Shown here piece by piece: positions 14,854-23,173 of a stretch of DNA of 36,929 nt; position 1 is the stretch's first letter, and each line of letters begins with the position of its first letter. Made by a program: the position numbers and the translations under genes. The stretch comes from Algoriphagus sp. GTDB lineage: Bacteria; Bacteroidota; Bacteroidia; Cytophagales; Cyclobacteriaceae. The notes under the pieces were generated by a model, which worked only from the letters and a program-made list of their open reading frames with translations, was not told the DNA's origin and searched no databases. The DNA is taken from positions 1-36,929 of the forward strand of contig JAJTDZ010000019.1 of NCBI GenBank assembly GCA_021298245.1. Direction: 5' to 3'.

Positions 14854-17655
14854 TTAAAATGCCCTCTCTTCCAAGTGCTCACCTAGCTTCAATCTAGGGA
14901 CTCCCTGCAGCATCCAATCAGGTGCGGGTAGCCCTTTGAGGTGATGGTCAAAAAATTCCATCATGCGTACACTGTAGTCCTTTCGATTTTCCATTTTCCC
15001 GAGACCGTGATTTTCTCCCAGGTATTGAACCAGGATGACGGGTTTTTTAAGCCGACGCAAGGCATTGTAAAATTCTACTCCCTGTGTAAAGTCCACCGCC
15101 CCATCTTTATCGTTGTGAAGCAGGAGTAGGGGTGTCTCCACATTTTTCACGTGGTAAATGGGGCTATTTCTTTCGTAAGCCTCCCAGTTTTCCCAGGGTC
15201 CTCCTAAAAATCTACCCTGAGAGGCTTCAAAGATCGACATGTTGCCAGCTCCGGTATTCCAATAGATCAGGTCATACATGGAAATCATGTTGGTCAAGGG
15301 AGCGCCAGCAGCAGCAGCTTTAAATCGCTTCGTTTGGGTAATCAAAAAGGATGTTTGGTATCCTCCCCAACTGTGTCCATGAAGCCCCATTTTTTCTGGG
15401 TCAATCACGCCCGTTTTCAAAGCAGCATCCACCGCAGGAAGTACCGACCAAACTGCCGACATGCCTGGATCATCCAAGGTGTACACAATGTCGGGAACGA
15501 GCACTGCGTAGCCGTTGCTGGTATACAAACTTGGATTCCACCCCGTGCCACTGTAGGCAGGATTGGACCAATTGTGCAAGGTTTGGGAGAGTTTTTCGTA
15601 GTAATACACCACGGTAGGATAACGCATGCCTTCTTGATACCCTGCAGGCAGAAACAGTGCCGCTTGAAGAGAGTCCCCTTTGGCAGAAACATAATCCACC
15701 AACCTCACCCCAGCGGACCAGCTGTATGTATTGAAAGCAGGGGCATTTTCTGTGACTTGCTTGGCTTGACTAAGGGAAGCATCTCCCAAATAAACTTGGG
15801 TAGGCTCGTTGAACTTCTCTTTGGTGTAGGTAAACACGTTTGCTTTTTTGGCTTTGGCCAAACCTTGGATATTGGCATCCTCCCAAAGCAAAATTTTTGC
15901 TCCTTTAGCCAGTCCTGCCTTGGATGGATTTAGGGTGGCCATCCCGCTTTTTTTCGTTCGCTCCCCATAGAGACGCAGGTACACGGGCTTACTCAGATCA
16001 ATGCCTTTTTCTTCAGGATCCAAGTTGATGCGGTATTGGTATCGGATGCCCTGTGACCTTCCCGTTTGCGTCACGTTGGTAGGACTTTCCTTAGGAGAGA
16101 GTGGTACTTGCCAGATGTCCCAACCGTCACGCAAGAGAAGGTATTTGCCATCGCTGCTCCAGCCCAAGGGGCTGAGCAATGCAAGTTTCAGGTTGCGATC
16201 TTCTTCCTCATCTACAAAAGAAACAGGTAGATTCTCGGTAAGGTTACGATGGGTATTTGAAAGGATATCATATACAAAAAAGTGCCCCTCTTTCCCATAT
16301 AATAATTTCTTACCGTCTGTAGAAGGGCGAGGCATGGAGGCTACCGTGGGCTGGTAAAATTTCTCAAAAAGTAATTTTTTTTCTCCAGTCTTCAAATCCA
16401 CAACGTAATAATCCAGATAGCTTTGACCATTGAGGTTGATGTCCAATTCATAGGCTCTTTGGTCAGAACCTAGACCAAAATGCTGCTGGGGCAAAATATT
16501 GAGTTCCCGCATGCTGCTGTCCTGGAGGGCCAGGTGTTTTTTGCTCAGAATGTCGTAGCTAGCCCAGAAACTGTAATTTTTGTCCATGCCTTCCATCACT
16601 TGCTGTCGTGACTGCAGGCGTTCGTCTTGCCAATGCCAGATAGTCATCTCTGGCTTTTTAGCATCCTTTGGTTTTGGAATAGAATCGGCACCGACTTCTT
16701 TTTTAGGGGTTTCTTTTTCAACCAAAACCAGAGGGTGGATGCCATAAAAAAGTCTGCTCAAATCATCTGACCACATGGGACGACGGTTGGGGCTGATGGT
16801 ATATTTTTGATCAAATCCTAAAGAATCCTTCTCAGGGTCGTAGAGGGTAATTTGAGGATTGCTGAGGTTTTTAACACCTACTACAGCACCTTTTTCCTGC
16901 TTGTACTTTTTGTCCTCTTTAAATTTTAGGGCGGCAAAACCATCCCCTTTTTCTGTCCAATTGATGCTTTGATAAGCTGCCTCATCCGAATCTAACACCT
17001 GAATGGCATTACTGGCCAATTGTAGCAAATACAGGCCGTTGCCTTGGGAATTGGCAGCATCCACCGCATAAGCAAGATGCGTCCCGGTTTTGTTTACGGC
17101 GTGTTCTCGCACATTTCCCAGGTTTTGGGACTTGCCTGTTTTGAGGTGATGAATAAGCAAATCGGTGCCTTTGGCATCACTGTCTCCAGATTTGGGAAGG
17201 GAGATAAGGAGGTGCGAAGAGGCTTCCCCATTGAAATAAAATCCCCCTATATCTTCAAAGGTTTTTTTCTCACCCGTACCCAAGTGTACCAAATGAAGTT
17301 TTTCTTTTGGAGAATTTTCATTGGCCTTTTTTTCGGCAAACTTAGGTAACTCTTTGAAGGCCATCCATTGGCTATCTTCACTAAATTCAAAGCTGGCAAA
17401 GGAAGTATTCCCAATGGGGTACGATTTTTTGCTATCCAAATCAGCTAGTTTTTGGAGAATCAATTCTCCATCGGCTTCTACTCCGGTGAGCACGTAAGCC
17501 ATCCATTGCCCATCAGGAGAGAGTTTGAAGCCAGAGTTGGGCATGGATTTCCAAGTGGCTACATCTTTCCAGGAAATGGGACGGGTATCTTGGGCTTGTG
17601 CCTGGCTAAGTGTGGCGCAAGCCAATGCCAAAAAGAGGAGCAGGTATTTTTTCAT
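14854..17655 (-). CDS. Secreted S9 family peptidase (prolyl oligopeptidase fold)
   Basis: A 933-residue exported serine peptidase of the S9 clan, probably periplasmic and acting on oligopeptides. The signal peptide MKKYLLLFLALACATLSQAQ begins at the ATG at 17653-17655. Residues about 30-600 look like an irregular beta-propeller, with segments such as SPDGQWMAYV and WSSDGKYLLLRDGWDIW. The C-terminal alpha/beta hydrolase domain holds the catalytic triad: Ser762 in GLHGHSWGGYQTS, Asp851 in HNDKDGAVDFTQ and His883 in LGENHGL. Length and triad indicate an intact gene. It stands alone, with a strong terminator after it. Confidence 0.93.
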   Translation of the reverse strand: MKKYLLLFLALACATLSQAQAQDTRPISWKDVATWKSMPNSGFKLSPDGQWMAYVLTGVEADGELILQKLADLDSKKSYPIGNTSFASFEFSEDSQWMAFKELPKFAEKKANENSPKEKLHLVHLGTGEKKTFEDIGGFYFNGEASSHLLISLPKSGDSDAKGTDLLIHHLKTGKSQNLGNVREHAVNKTGTHLAYAVDAANSQGNGLYLLQLASNAIQVLDSDEAAYQSINWTEKGDGFAALKFKEDKKYKQEKGAVVGVKNLSNPQITLYDPEKDSLGFDQKYTISPNRRPMWSDDLSRLFYGIHPLVLVEKETPKKEVGADSIPKPKDAKKPEMTIWHWQDERLQSRQQVMEGMDKNYSFWASYDILSKKHLALQDSSMRELNILPQQHFGLGSDQRAYELDINLNGQSYLDYYVVDLKTGEKKLLFEKFYQPTVASMPRPSTDGKKLLYGKEGHFFVYDILSNTHRNLTENLPVSFVDEEEDRNLKLALLSPLGWSSDGKYLLLRDGWDIWQVPLSPKESPTNVTQTGRSQGIRYQYRINLDPEEKGIDLSKPVYLRLYGERTKKSGMATLNPSKAGLAKGAKILLWEDANIQGLAKAKKANVFTYTKEKFNEPTQVYLGDASLSQAKQVTENAPAFNTYSWSAGVRLVDYVSAKGDSLQAALFLPAGYQEGMRYPTVVYYYEKLSQTLHNWSNPAYSGTGWNPSLYTSNGYAVLVPDIVYTLDDPGMSAVWSVLPAVDAALKTGVIDPEKMGLHGHSWGGYQTSFLITQTKRFKAAAAGAPLTNMISMYDLIYWNTGAGNMSIFEASQGRFLGGPWENWEAYERNSPIYHVKNVETPLLLLHNDKDGAVDFTQGVEFYNALRRLKKPVILVQYLGENHGLGKMENRKDYSVRMMEFFDHHLKGLPAPDWMLQGVPRLKLGEHLEERAF

Positions 17656-17830
17656 AGAGTTGTGTGCTAACCAAAGGGAATATTATGAGATTTTCACAAT
17701 ACCACAAAACAGAAAGCAACAACCCTTGCAGAAAAGTGTACAGCAAAAGGTGATAGACCTTACCTATTCTCCAAAAAAACCAAGGATTAAAAGGAAAGGG
17801 CAAAGGGTAAGGCAATACGATAAACAACCC

Positions 17831-17870
17831 TAAAAAAGATTCTGAAAATCACATCTAGTCGCTTTTTCAG
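17831..17870 (-). terminator. Possible terminator of the AT-rich five-gene run
   Basis: On the minus strand, CTGAAAA (rc of 17864-17870) pairs with TTTTCAG (rc of 17842-17848) around a 15-base loop, followed by AATCTTTTTT. The stem is only seven base pairs and the loop is large, so the call is tentative. It lies about 50 bases beyond the stop of the last small gene, where an operon end would be expected. Confidence 0.4.
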
Positions 17871-17916
17871 CCAATTACTGAGCCCGATAAGAATGGAAGG
17901 ATCATTTAGGCCAGCC

Positions 17917-18120
17917 TCAACTTCGAAGAATCAACCTATCCATTTTTTCTTTGGTTAAAAAATAAATCAAAGATCCTGACCCTTGGAAAAGAATCACCAC
18001 CCAAATCCAGCCAGTCTTCACTTGCCTAGGATTATGAAAGTTACTTTTCACGATGTCAATTAGGGCATAAATTATTGCTCCAATATTCAGAGCCAAAAGA
18101 AGTCCAATTAAAAGTTCCAT
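17917..18120 (-). CDS. Small PLDc_N-like membrane protein (67 aa)
   Basis: A 67-residue protein with two hydrophobic segments (about 3-22 and 38-56). It resembles the N-terminal membrane domain of cardiolipin synthases and nisin-immunity-like proteins (PLDc_N): ALIDIVKSNF, then a W-I-W-V-V segment, a G-S-L-I-Y-F-L turn and basic ends. No phospholipase domain follows, so it is not an enzyme by itself. PLDc_N-type proteins are sometimes found as immunity or accessory membrane proteins, which would fit its place at the end of the AT-rich run; that is inference. It begins 38 bases after the 69-aa membrane protein gene. Confidence 0.72.
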   Translation of the reverse strand: MELLIGLLLALNIGAIIYALIDIVKSNFHNPRQVKTGWIWVVILFQGSGSLIYFLTKEKMDRLILRS

Positions 18121-18158
18121 AGGTTTTTTCCAATTAGTTTAAGAATCTAAATAGTACG

Positions 18159-18368
18159 CTACTTATGCCTTGTGCTTTTTTCCTTGAGTTTATTAGTTTT
18201 TAAAATCGCAAACCCAAAATTAGTAAGGTGGTAAAAGAGAATTCCAGCAAGTATAGAAGTATAGAAACCAACTTTAGTGGGATTAAATGAGCCATTCGAT
18301 CCCAATAACATGAAGAGCAAGGCAAATCCGATGCTTGCGAGTAAAAGCCTTCTATTGAAATTTTCCAT
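18159..18368 (-). CDS. Small two-segment membrane protein of unknown function (69 aa)
   Basis: I do not recognise a family. The 69-residue product has a basic N-terminus (MENFNRRLL), two hydrophobic segments (about 8-23 and 34-56) and a strongly basic tail with lysines and arginines. That topology puts both ends in the cytoplasm. It starts six bases after the stop of the glycine-zipper lipoprotein gene, so it is certainly co-transcribed and perhaps coupled with it. An immunity or accessory role for the preceding lipoprotein is possible but has no direct support. Confidence 0.65.
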   Translation of the reverse strand: MENFNRRLLLASIGFALLFMLLGSNGSFNPTKVGFYTSILAGILFYHLTNFGFAILKTNKLKEKSTRHK

Positions 18369-18374
18369 ATCTTT

Positions 18375-19238
18375 TTATCTAAAACAAGAGGTTAAAAGTT
18401 GTGAGGCAATTCCGTAAGCGATGCCGGAGATAAATCCACCGGCTCCTCCCACAACCCCTGCACCTACACATCCAGTCACTGTTCCAACCAATGGAAATGC
18501 AACAGTTCCGGCGGTTGCTCCTGCATAACACCCTCCAGCAGCACCCCCAACTAACCCAACAACTCCATCAGCAAATATACTTCTTGTACTTATGGAACAT
18601 CCGGTAACTCTGTCAAAAGCGCCATCTACCCCAAGTTCAATTGCAAGAATTCTACGAATATCATCAATACCCCCGCTTTCAAGAAATTCAATTAAACTGG
18701 TCACTCCCGTACTAAATGCAAGCAATTGAAATTTTTCATCATAAGAAAGAGAAGAAGAAACTACAGCTGTTTGAAATTCGGATGTTTTGGACCTCCCTAA
18801 ACTAATGCCATCATCATTTAACAAGTCGTCTACAAAGGGCTGAACTAAATTTAATTGATTTTCGCTATAAACCCCAAAAGCGGAAAGATCTACAGAACCA
18901 CCCGATCTTAAATTTGAAGGATTATGGGTCAAATTTAAATGGCTGTAATTGTTTGAAAGATTTAAAATAACCTCCTGATTTGCGTCGAAATAGTGCCCAT
19001 TCATTCCTGTTAGGACATCCTTAACTAACTCTTTTTGATCCAAATTGATTTCATTTCTCCCATTAGATTTTAGGTTTTTAGCTAAATTTGAAACTGCCAA
19101 ATTCAATCCATCTGAATTCATTTCTTGCAGTAGTGAAATTTCTTGTTCCAAATTAGAATTGGGAACCAAATCCTGATTTTGTTCACATGAAGAAATGAAA
19201 ATAATTAGCGAGAAAATTGGAAAAAATAACTTTTTCAT
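18375..19238 (-). CDS. Lipoprotein with glycine-zipper C-terminus, function unknown
   Basis: A 287-residue protein with a lipoprotein signal (FISSC, lipidated Cys18). A mostly helical, polar middle part (about 25-210) contains no family I recognise. The C-terminal part (about 224-276) is dominated by Gly, Ala and Val with G-x3-G spacing, for example VGLVGGAAGGCYAGATAG and GAGVVGGAGGFISG. Cysteines lie at 214, 237, 257 and 285. Such glycine zippers insert in or cross membranes and occur in pore-forming toxins, hydrophobic bacteriocins and outer-membrane lipoproteins. Its ATG overlaps the stop of the 68-aa gene by four bases, and a small membrane-protein gene follows after six bases. It could be a secreted or surface effector, or a structural envelope protein. 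Confidence 0.75.
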   Translation of the reverse strand: MKKLFFPIFSLIIFISSCEQNQDLVPNSNLEQEISLLQEMNSDGLNLAVSNLAKNLKSNGRNEINLDQKELVKDVLTGMNGHYFDANQEVILNLSNNYSHLNLTHNPSNLRSGGSVDLSAFGVYSENQLNLVQPFVDDLLNDDGISLGRSKTSEFQTAVVSSSLSYDEKFQLLAFSTGVTSLIEFLESGGIDDIRRILAIELGVDGAFDRVTGCSISTRSIFADGVVGLVGGAAGGCYAGATAGTVAFPLVGTVTGCVGAGVVGGAGGFISGIAYGIASQLLTSCFR

Positions 19239-19441
19239 GGTTTAAAAAATTTAAAATTTGGGTATGTTTCTTTTTTTCGGATGCCTTTGAGCCACTTCAA
19301 GCAATCTACACCTAGACTTATCCCAATCAAATTGGAAGAGATTTTCCAATTTGATCTTTTGCTTGACTCGGAAAAAAAACTTTCGCTTTCCTTGAGATGA
19401 ATTTCCAAACAACCCACTGCAATTTCCTTGCGGTCAATCAT
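19235..19441 (-). CDS. Possible 68-aa protein overlapping both neighbours
   Basis: A 68-residue frame starting at the ATG at 19439-19441, eight bases inside the end of the HTH gene. It ends with a TGA that shares four bases with the lipoprotein ATG. Such double overlap is typical of real, coupled genes and unlikely by chance. No family is recognised; the product is mixed in character, with two cysteines (11 and 47), a short hydrophobic stretch (SNLIGISLGV) and a basic C-terminus. Against it, a perfect 12-bp inverted repeat lies within it (19326-19355), so the stretch could instead be a regulatory leader. The frame also extends upstream to 19525, but inside the HTH gene. Confidence 0.45.
   Translation of the reverse strand: MIDRKEIAVGCLEIHLKESESFFSESSKRSNWKISSNLIGISLGVDCLKWLKGIRKKETYPNFKFFKP
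19326..19355. promoter_or_regulatory. Perfect 12-bp inverted repeat, possible operator or leader hairpin
   Basis: ATCAAATTGGAA (19326-19337) and TTCCAATTTGAT (19344-19355) form a perfect inverted repeat with a 6-base spacer GAGATT. It lies between the winged-helix regulator and the lipoprotein start, inside the possible 68-aa frame. No T-run follows on either strand, so a simple terminator is unlikely. An operator for the adjacent regulator, or an RNA hairpin in the operon leader, would fit. Confidence 0.5.
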
Positions 19442-19646
19442 TTCTATCAGAAAAATAATAGGAATTCTCTTCAGTAGAATAGCTGATGTCAATTTCCAGA
19501 TAAAGTCGTAAATCATCGAGCACATTGTAGACCATTCGTTCTTTTATGCCCAGTTTTAGTGCTAATTCCTTGGGATTTCCTGTCTTCTTCTTTTCAATCA
19601 ACTCAATCAAGAGCTTGTATCGCTCGTAATACTTCAATCCAGTCAT
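19434..19646 (-). CDS. Small winged-helix HTH protein (70 aa), probable operon regulator
   Basis: A 70-residue protein that is essentially a single HTH_11/DeoR-like winged helix. A lysine-rich first helix (YYERYKLLIELIEKKKTG) is followed by the helix-turn-helix NPKELALKLGIKERMVYNVL and a wing ending SYSTEENSYYFS. It has no sensor domain, so it probably acts as a simple DNA-binding regulator, perhaps of its own operon. The start is the ATG at 19644-19646, preceded by a roughly 230-base, extremely AT-rich region that probably holds the promoter. It is the first gene of the five-gene run. Confidence 0.8.
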   Translation of the reverse strand: MTGLKYYERYKLLIELIEKKKTGNPKELALKLGIKERMVYNVLDDLRLYLEIDISYSTEENSYYFSDRND

Positions 19647-19821
19647 AGTGGTTTTGCAAAAAAAATACGCTCCTTAAAAAATCCGAATCCAAAAATCAAA
19701 GAATTTTAAAAATAAATATTTTAAAAGTATAAATAAAAATTAGTTTTATTTAATATTTAATTTTTTTAAGCCATTTAATTACTTTAAATAAACGTTAATT
19801 AATTTAAATTCCAAAACTAGT
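19647..19821 (-). promoter_or_regulatory. Very AT-rich upstream region of the HTH-led gene run
   Basis: The stretch is almost pure A and T around 19690-19800, with repeated TTTAAAT/ATTTAA-like tracts, far more AT-rich than the rest of the window. It separates the HTH gene from the amidohydrolase terminator. It is the likely promoter region of the HTH-led run and may be bound by a nucleoid protein; no exact promoter element can be fixed. Confidence 0.4.
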
Positions 19822-19866
19822 TGATAAAAAAAAGCCTGTCAGTATTAAAATCTGACAGGCCTTAAT
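19822..19866 (-). terminator. Rho-independent terminator of the amidohydrolase gene
   Basis: GCCTGTCAG (19834-19842) pairs perfectly with CTGACAGGC (19852-19860) around a 9-base AT-rich loop. On the minus strand the stem is followed by eight T residues. It sits just past the amidohydrolase stop at 19879. Confidence 0.85.
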
Positions 19867-19878
19867 TTTTTTATACCC

Positions 19879-21582
19879 CTACTTCTTCTGGTACACCACT
19901 TTTCCTCCCACCACGGTCATCTGCACCTTGGTTTGAAGAATTTCATCTTCCGGGATTTCCATGATGTTTTTGTCAAATACCGTAAAGTCTGCCGCCTTGC
20001 CAACAGCAATAGATCCTTTAAAATTTTCTTCAAATTCCGCATAGGCTCCATCCAAGGTATATGACTTCAAGGCCTGTTCCCTTGTCATTTTTTGATCCCC
20101 CTCGTATCCGCCTTCAGGTAATCCTTGCAGGGTCTTGCGGGTCACGGATGCATAAAAGGAAGGGATAGGATCTACGGGCTCTACGGGCGCATCGGTGCCA
20201 TTTGCAATGCGAGCCCCGGTTTGGAAGAGCTTCTGCCATACGTAAGCCCCATCGATGATGCGCTTTTCCCCCATGCGATCGATGGCCCAAGGGCGGTCGG
20301 AACTCAAATGAATGGCCTGCATGGCGGCTATCACCCCCAACTTTCCAAATCTAGGGATATCGTCTGGGTGCAAATGCTGGGCATGCTCAATGCGGAAGCG
20401 ATGGTCTTTGGCTTCAGGAAACTTGGCAAAAGCCGCCTCGTAGCGATCCAATATTTCCTGATTGGCACGATCTCCAATGGCGTGTGAACACACTTGAAAT
20501 CCCAATGGTAAGGCCTTTTCCGACACCTCGGTTACCACCGACATGGGCAAGGTCTCATGCCCCCGGTGGCCAGGCTTGTCTGAGTAATCCTCTAGCAACC
20601 AAGCCCCCCAAGGGCCCAAAGCCCCATCGCAATTGAGCTTGATGGAGCGTACCGTTACCCAGTGATTGGGATCTATCATGGGCCCTTTTTTATACCAGGC
20701 TTCCAACAAGTCGGGCTGTCTGCCCGTCAGCATGATGTACATGCGGGCGGTCAGTTTGCCCTCTTTTTGAAATTTTTGCACCAAATCAATGACCTCCTGG
20801 CCTGAACCTGCATCGTGGAAGGAAGTAATTCCTTTTTCAGCCAATTCTTTCAAGGCCAAGGTCAATGCCTCTTCATTTTTTTCTGGGGTAGTTTCAGGGA
20901 TCAATTTGCTCACTAGGGTGGACGCACGCTCTACCAAAACCCCTGTAGGATTGCCTAGCTCGTCTCTCAACACTTCTCCTCCCTCTACTTCTTGGGTGGG
21001 CTTTTCGCTGCGCAAAGGAGTGATACCAGCCAGCTCCATGGCTTTTTGATTGACAAAAGAGGCATGTCCAGAGGCATGAGCAAGGTATACAGGGTTATTG
21101 GGACTTACCGCACTTAGGGCTTCGTGGGTTTGAAAACCCTTGATCGTTTTTTCAGGCATTTTGAGCCACTTGTCTTGGTGCCATCCCCTGCCCGTAATCC
21201 AATCCCCAGGCTTGGCTACCGCTGCGGCTTCTGCTACTTTTTCGATGAGCTCTTCGTAGGTCTGAATTCCCATCAAATCGATTTCCAATTTGTTGTAACC
21301 AATCCCCATCAAATGGGCATGGGATTCGATAAATCCTGGAGTCATGGTTTTGCCTTGAAGATCAATGACCTCGGTAGCTGTACCAACATAGGCCTGTATC
21401 TCAGCGGTCGTCCCCAAGGCTAGGATCAAACCATCTTTCACCGCCACGGCCTCTACTTTCGGGTTGGCTTCGTCTACCGTATAAACGATTCCATTGATGA
21501 AAACTTGATCAGCAGGCTCAGGACCCGCATGGCAGCTCCAAAGTAGGAAACCTAAAAAAAGCGAAAAGAGAATGGATTTCAT
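19879..21582 (-). CDS. Amidohydrolase family lipoprotein (YtcJ-like, amidohydrolase 3)
   Basis: A 567-residue metal-dependent hydrolase, predicted to be anchored outside the cytoplasm by a lipobox (LLWSC, Cys17). The N-terminal beta-sandwich strand DQVFINGIVYTVDE precedes the barrel metal motif ESHAHL (H88, H90). Later markers are a GRGWHQDKW segment, SHAIGDRANQEILDRYE, RIEHAQHL and ANGTDAPVEPVDP with the catalytic-type aspartate. This is the amidohydrolase 3/YtcJ pattern; such enzymes hydrolyse N-acyl or cyclic amide bonds, but the physiological substrate is unknown. The gene is intact and monocistronic, bounded by a strong terminator. Confidence 0.9.
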   Translation of the reverse strand: MKSILFSLFLGFLLWSCHAGPEPADQVFINGIVYTVDEANPKVEAVAVKDGLILALGTTAEIQAYVGTATEVIDLQGKTMTPGFIESHAHLMGIGYNKLEIDLMGIQTYEELIEKVAEAAAVAKPGDWITGRGWHQDKWLKMPEKTIKGFQTHEALSAVSPNNPVYLAHASGHASFVNQKAMELAGITPLRSEKPTQEVEGGEVLRDELGNPTGVLVERASTLVSKLIPETTPEKNEEALTLALKELAEKGITSFHDAGSGQEVIDLVQKFQKEGKLTARMYIMLTGRQPDLLEAWYKKGPMIDPNHWVTVRSIKLNCDGALGPWGAWLLEDYSDKPGHRGHETLPMSVVTEVSEKALPLGFQVCSHAIGDRANQEILDRYEAAFAKFPEAKDHRFRIEHAQHLHPDDIPRFGKLGVIAAMQAIHLSSDRPWAIDRMGEKRIIDGAYVWQKLFQTGARIANGTDAPVEPVDPIPSFYASVTRKTLQGLPEGGYEGDQKMTREQALKSYTLDGAYAEFEENFKGSIAVGKAADFTVFDKNIMEIPEDEILQTKVQMTVVGGKVVYQKK

Positions 21583-21816
21583 GGGGAGGTATTTAAATTC
21601 CTAAACTAGCGGATTTGATTTATGTTGGCAAGCCAATAGAAGAATTGTGAAACATCAAATTCATCCTCTTGCATTGTGAAGCATGGCGAAAAAATCTATT
21701 TGATCAAAAAAAGGATGAAGTTTATTCATTAAAGGGTTGAACACCGCTTAAAATAATAGGGATGGCGCCCTACAAAGATGGGCCGAATGCGTTATTTTGT
21801 AACAAAATTTCCACTA

Positions 21817-23112
21817 ATGAAACTGGATCTTCTTTATTCCCTATTTTTAAAAAGCTCAGGAGTAAGTACCGACACTAGAAAAATTGATCTAGGAAACCTC
21901 TTTTTTGCTTTAAAAGGACCAAATTTCAATGCAAACGAATTTGCGAGCAAAGCATTAGAAATGGGGGCCTCGGCGGTGGTAATAGATGAAGAACAACATG
22001 CAGTCCCAGGAGATGCAAGGTATTTTTTATGTGAAGACACCTTGAGTGCTTTACAACAACTGGCAACTTACCATCGGAGAAAGTTTACCATTCCCATCAT
22101 TGGCTTGACCGGATCCAATGGCAAGACCACGTCCAAAGAGTTGTTGTTTAGCGTCCTAAAGCAAAAATTCAACACCCTTGCGACCCAAGGTAACCTGAAC
22201 AACCACATCGGCGTACCCTTGACTTTGCTTCGTTTGAACGCATTGCATCAAATCGCCATCATCGAGATGGGGGCCAATAAACAAGGAGATATTGAAGAAC
22301 TTTGCGGCATTGCAGAACCTACGCATGGATTTATCACCAACATTGGAAAGGCTCACTTGGAAGGCATGGGAGGCCCTGCGGGAGTTTTGAAAACAAAAAC
22401 TGAACTGTTCCAATTCCTTAAGACCCACCAGGGAACCGTATTTATCAATACCCAAGATCCAAATTTGGCACCTCTGATTGCTCGATTTGAAAGCCCAGTG
22501 CTGTATCCTTCGCCTGGGGATTTCTGTGAAGTTCAATTCCATGGTGCAGATCCCTTTGTTGCCTTTTCTGTTCCTGGCGTAGCGGGAATCCAGGTCAGCT
22601 CCTTGGTTGGTGCCTATAACTTTGGAAATATTGCCAATGCACTGACTATTGGCGCCTACTTTGGCGTAACGATGGAAGATGCCGTTCGCGGAATCTTGGA
22701 ATACACTCCAGAAAACATGCGTTCCCAGCTCGTGGAAAAGCGCAGCAATGTGATTGTCTTGGATGCTTACAATGCCAACCCCTCCAGCATGGAAGTGGCC
22801 ATTCGCACCTTTGGAAAAATGACAGGGAAAAAACACAAGATGGTCATCCTAGGGGACATGTTTGAGTTGGGGAACTATGCGGAGGAAGAACACCGCAAGT
22901 TGGGTGAGCTGGTGAGTGAATTTGCCTTTGACAAGGTCTGCTTTACGGGCAAATTGATCGTGTCCGCCCTGGAAACCGCCCCTTCGGCCTTGTATTTTCC
23001 TGACCCTTTTTCTTTCCGCAACTGGCTACAGGACAGCAAGCTGGAAGACTACCTGATCCTGATTAAGGGAAGTCGAGGCATGAAGCTGGAAACGCTGGTG
23101 GAGTTTATTTGA
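21817..23112 (+). CDS. murF: UDP-N-acetylmuramoyl-tripeptide--D-alanyl-D-alanine ligase MurF
   Basis: MurF adds D-Ala-D-Ala to the UDP-MurNAc-tripeptide, the last cytoplasmic step of peptidoglycan precursor synthesis. The N-terminal domain has SGVSTDTRKI and GNLFFALKG. The ATP loop GLTGSNGKTTSKE covers about residues 97-109. Mid-domain HIGVPLTLLRL and IIEMGANKQGDIEEL, and the C-terminal LDAYNANPSSM motif, are all present. I choose the ATG at 21817 (431 residues); the frame is open from an ATG at 21778, but the extra 13 residues are not family-like. It is divergent from the amidohydrolase gene across about 230 bases. Unusually for murF, no other mur genes are adjacent. Confidence 0.94.
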   Translation: MKLDLLYSLFLKSSGVSTDTRKIDLGNLFFALKGPNFNANEFASKALEMGASAVVIDEEQHAVPGDARYFLCEDTLSALQQLATYHRRKFTIPIIGLTGSNGKTTSKELLFSVLKQKFNTLATQGNLNNHIGVPLTLLRLNALHQIAIIEMGANKQGDIEELCGIAEPTHGFITNIGKAHLEGMGGPAGVLKTKTELFQFLKTHQGTVFINTQDPNLAPLIARFESPVLYPSPGDFCEVQFHGADPFVAFSVPGVAGIQVSSLVGAYNFGNIANALTIGAYFGVTMEDAVRGILEYTPENMRSQLVEKRSNVIVLDAYNANPSSMEVAIRTFGKMTGKKHKMVILGDMFELGNYAEEEHRKLGELVSEFAFDKVCFTGKLIVSALETAPSALYFPDPFSFRNWLQDSKLEDYLILIKGSRGMKLETLVEFI

Positions 23113-23117
23113 TGAGA

Positions 23118-23152
23118 AAGACCTTTGAGGTCTTGCAGACCTCGAAGGTCTT
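23118..23152. repeat. Palindromic intergenic repeat after murF
   Basis: Arms 23118-23133 and 23137-23152 pair over 16 positions with a single T-G wobble and a 3-base loop TGC; the core is AGACCT(T/C)...AGGTCT. It starts five bases after the murF stop. The position suits a transcript-end stabiliser or weak terminator, but there is no T-run. Repeats built on AGACCTT/AAGGTCT are common in Bacteroidota intergenic DNA. Confidence 0.6.
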
Positions 23153-23173
23153 AAAAAGTGGAATTTAATCTTA

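Noticed and set aside
15334-15933. 199-residue open frame antisense to the S9 peptidase gene
   Set aside because: Antisense to the catalytic domain of an intact peptidase; no domain recognised.
19442-19525. Upstream extension of the 68-aa frame
   Set aside because: It lies entirely within the HTH gene in another frame; the ATG at 19441 gives a natural overlapping start.
22156-22836. 226-residue open frame antisense to murF
   Set aside because: It mirrors conserved murF codons and has no family features or independent start signal.
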